Source of the DNA: Rhodococcus yananensis
GTDB taxonomy: Bacteria; Actinomycetota; Actinomycetes; Mycobacteriales; Mycobacteriaceae
DNA length: 64,000 nucleotides
Assembly: GCF_020515525.1 (NCBI RefSeq)
Contig: NZ_JAIYEP010000013.1
Span: 1-64,000, forward strand
Direction: 5' to 3'
Each line of letters begins with the position of its first letter. Position 1 is the stretch's first letter. Below the pieces are notes generated by a model that worked only from the letters and a program-made list of their open reading frames with translations, made no database searches and was not told the origin of the DNA. The position numbers and the translations under genes are program-made. Shown one piece after another: positions 62,648 through 64,000 of the stretch.

Positions 62648-63949
62648 GTGTACCGTGCCGTAGTGTTCCTCAGCAGTCTCGAGCCTCGGACCGCCCGCAC
62701 CACCGCGGAGGTGGTCAAGTGCGTGGTGTGGCCGTTGGCCGTGCTGACGGTGTTGCACCGCGTCGTCGTCAAGGCCGTCAACGGATTCCGTACCGACGAC
62801 TTCACACCCGTGTACAACGCGGCCCTGGCGTTCCTCAATCGCCGCCCGGTGTACACCGCCAACTTCGACTGGGTGGACCCTCACTACCTGTATCCACCGT
62901 CGGGAACGCTGCTGATCTCCCCTATCGCGGCGATCGACCCGGAGCGGTCACGTTGGTTGTTCATCGGGGCCAACGCCATCGCGATCCTCATCGCGTTGTA
63001 TCTGTTGCTGCGGATGTTCGGACGGCGATTGGACTCGCCGGTCGCCCCGGTACTCGTGTTCGCGGCGTTCGCGTCGGAGACCGTGACGAACACGCTGGTG
63101 TTCACGAACATCAACGGCCTCGTGCTGCTCGGTGAGATGGCGTTCCTGACGTTGCTGCTGAAACGTCGTGATCTGTGGGCGGGTGCGGCACTGGGCCTGA
63201 CGTTCGCTGTGAAACCGGTGCTCGCCCCACTGCTGTTCCTCCCGCTCGTGCGGCGTCAGTGGAAGGTGTTCCTCACCGCGGCGGGCGTCCCGATCGCGTT
63301 GACGGTGATCGCGTGGCCGCTGTCGGTGGACGCGTGGCAGTTCGTCGAGCACACCGTGCCGTATCTGCTCGAGGCGCGCGACTACTTCAACAGCGCGATC
63401 GTCGGCAACGGTATGTACTACGGCCTGCCCGGCTGGCTCGTGCTCGGCCTCCGTCTGGTACTCGCCGTGATGGTGCTCGTGTCACTGTGGTTGCTCTACC
63501 GCTACTGCCGCGACGACGAGGTGTTCTTCGTCTGCACCTCGACCGGTGTGCTGCTGTGTGCGTCCTTCCTGCTCGGCTCGCTCGGGCAGATGTACTACTC
63601 GATGATGCTGTTCCCCCTGTTTATGACGGTGCTGCTGCCCAATTCGACGGTCCGGAACTGGCCGGCCTGGCTGGCCGCCTACGGGTTCCTCAGCTACGAC
63701 TCGTGGCTGTCCGGGCGCTGGGTGGAGGCCGGGCGCGCCGCCGAGTACATGAAAACGACGTTCGGGTGGTCGCTGCTGCTCGTGGTGGTGTTCGCGGTCC
63801 TCGTCGACCGGTATTTCGCGGCTCGCCGCGAGAACCGGCTCGCCGACGGGATCGAACCGTTCCACCTGTTACCGCCGAAGGACACGTCGACCGCGGTACC
63901 GGCGACGGTGGCGCCTGCGGACCCCGAAGCGGGGCGCGTTCACCGGTGA
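62648..63949 (+). CDS. aftC: Arabinofuranosyltransferase AftC (GT-C, GT87)
   Basis: A 433-residue polytopic membrane enzyme transferring arabinofuranose from decaprenyl-phospho-arabinose to make alpha-1,3 branches in arabinogalactan and lipoarabinomannan. The GT-C Asp pair lies in the first extracellular loop, GFRTDDFTPVYNAALAF, followed by WVDPHYLYPPSGTLLISP, closely matching the mycobacterial AftC start as I recall it. About 10 TM segments. The polar tail after 405 is unassigned. GTG 62648 begins VYRAVVF, as mycobacterial AftC begins MYGAL; GTG 62663 is an alternative. The gene supports a mycolata host. Confidence 0.93.
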   Translation: MYRAVVFLSSLEPRTARTTAEVVKCVVWPLAVLTVLHRVVVKAVNGFRTDDFTPVYNAALAFLNRRPVYTANFDWVDPHYLYPPSGTLLISPIAAIDPERSRWLFIGANAIAILIALYLLLRMFGRRLDSPVAPVLVFAAFASETVTNTLVFTNINGLVLLGEMAFLTLLLKRRDLWAGAALGLTFAVKPVLAPLLFLPLVRRQWKVFLTAAGVPIALTVIAWPLSVDAWQFVEHTVPYLLEARDYFNSAIVGNGMYYGLPGWLVLGLRLVLAVMVLVSLWLLYRYCRDDEVFFVCTSTGVLLCASFLLGSLGQMYYSMMLFPLFMTVLLPNSTVRNWPAWLAAYGFLSYDSWLSGRWVEAGRAAEYMKTTFGWSLLLVVVFAVLVDRYFAARRENRLADGIEPFHLLPPKDTSTAVPATVAPADPEAGRVHR

Positions 63950-64000
63950 TCGCGCGGCGGAATGCTCGCTCGTGGCGGTCCCGCTGCGACGTGGCTAGCG

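Overview
The window is GC-rich actinobacterial chromosome, most likely from Rhodococcus or a close relative in the Corynebacteriales. Evidence for the lineage is the AftC-type arabinofuranosyltransferase, the PimA/PatA/PgsA phosphatidylinositol mannoside genes, ESX-substrate-like proteins, frequent GTG and leaderless starts, and gene order that follows (from memory, not from a search) the Mycobacterium tuberculosis segments Rv2578c-Rv2614c and Rv2670c-Rv2673.

Layout. Bases 1-309 hold the dead end of an IS256-family transposase. A trans-sulfuration enzyme follows (529-1710), then an accessory operon (2038-7780) of a CHAT protease-like protein, a protein joining an alpha/beta hydrolase to a metacaspase domain, and a 14-TM transporter. 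I judge the protease pair the most novel element: its catalytic residues all look intact and it resembles bacterial caspase-based signalling or suicide systems, but no exact counterpart comes to mind. Bases 7869-18193 and beyond hold idi, two lipoproteins, lexA, a formate/nitrite transporter, an AlkZ-like protein, two CNNM/CBS membrane proteins and small ORFs. Bases 17405-20412 form a MarR circuit: a VOC dioxygenase-like gene and two pirins divergent from a MarR gene, with two matching operators 31 bp apart. Next come PAP2, glutaredoxin, GNAT, a LysR/mqo divergent pair and a membrane-fused copper nitrite reductase.

From 27649 the order becomes mycobacterial: radical SAM gene, an EspC/EspA-like pair, hisS, a glyoxalase II-like gene and three cyclophilins (one single-pass, two lipoproteins). 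From 35847 to 57139 everything lies on the minus strand, much of it with 4-bp overlaps: rel, apt, a solute-binding lipoprotein, secF, secD, yajC, ruvB, ruvA, ruvC, yebC, pdxT, tesB, pdxS, a LemA-Nudix protein, pimA, patA, pgsA, a HIT protein, thrS and a DUF742 protein. Six tRNA genes follow (one Val on the minus strand; Gly, Cys, Val, Gly, Val on the plus strand, with a Gly/Val repeat). The right end has a stand-alone LeuA regulatory-domain protein with a leaderless Val/Leu leader peptide and alternative hairpins, a GNAT, zapE, a hydrolase-like lipoprotein without its catalytic Ser/His, and aftC.

Regulation visible in the sequence: LexA boxes before ruvC and the radical SAM gene, with a weaker one before lexA, tie these genes into an SOS regulon; MarR operators control the pirin/VOC genes; an attenuator-like leader precedes the LeuA-like gene. 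All functional calls come from reading the sequence and family knowledge; no search was run.
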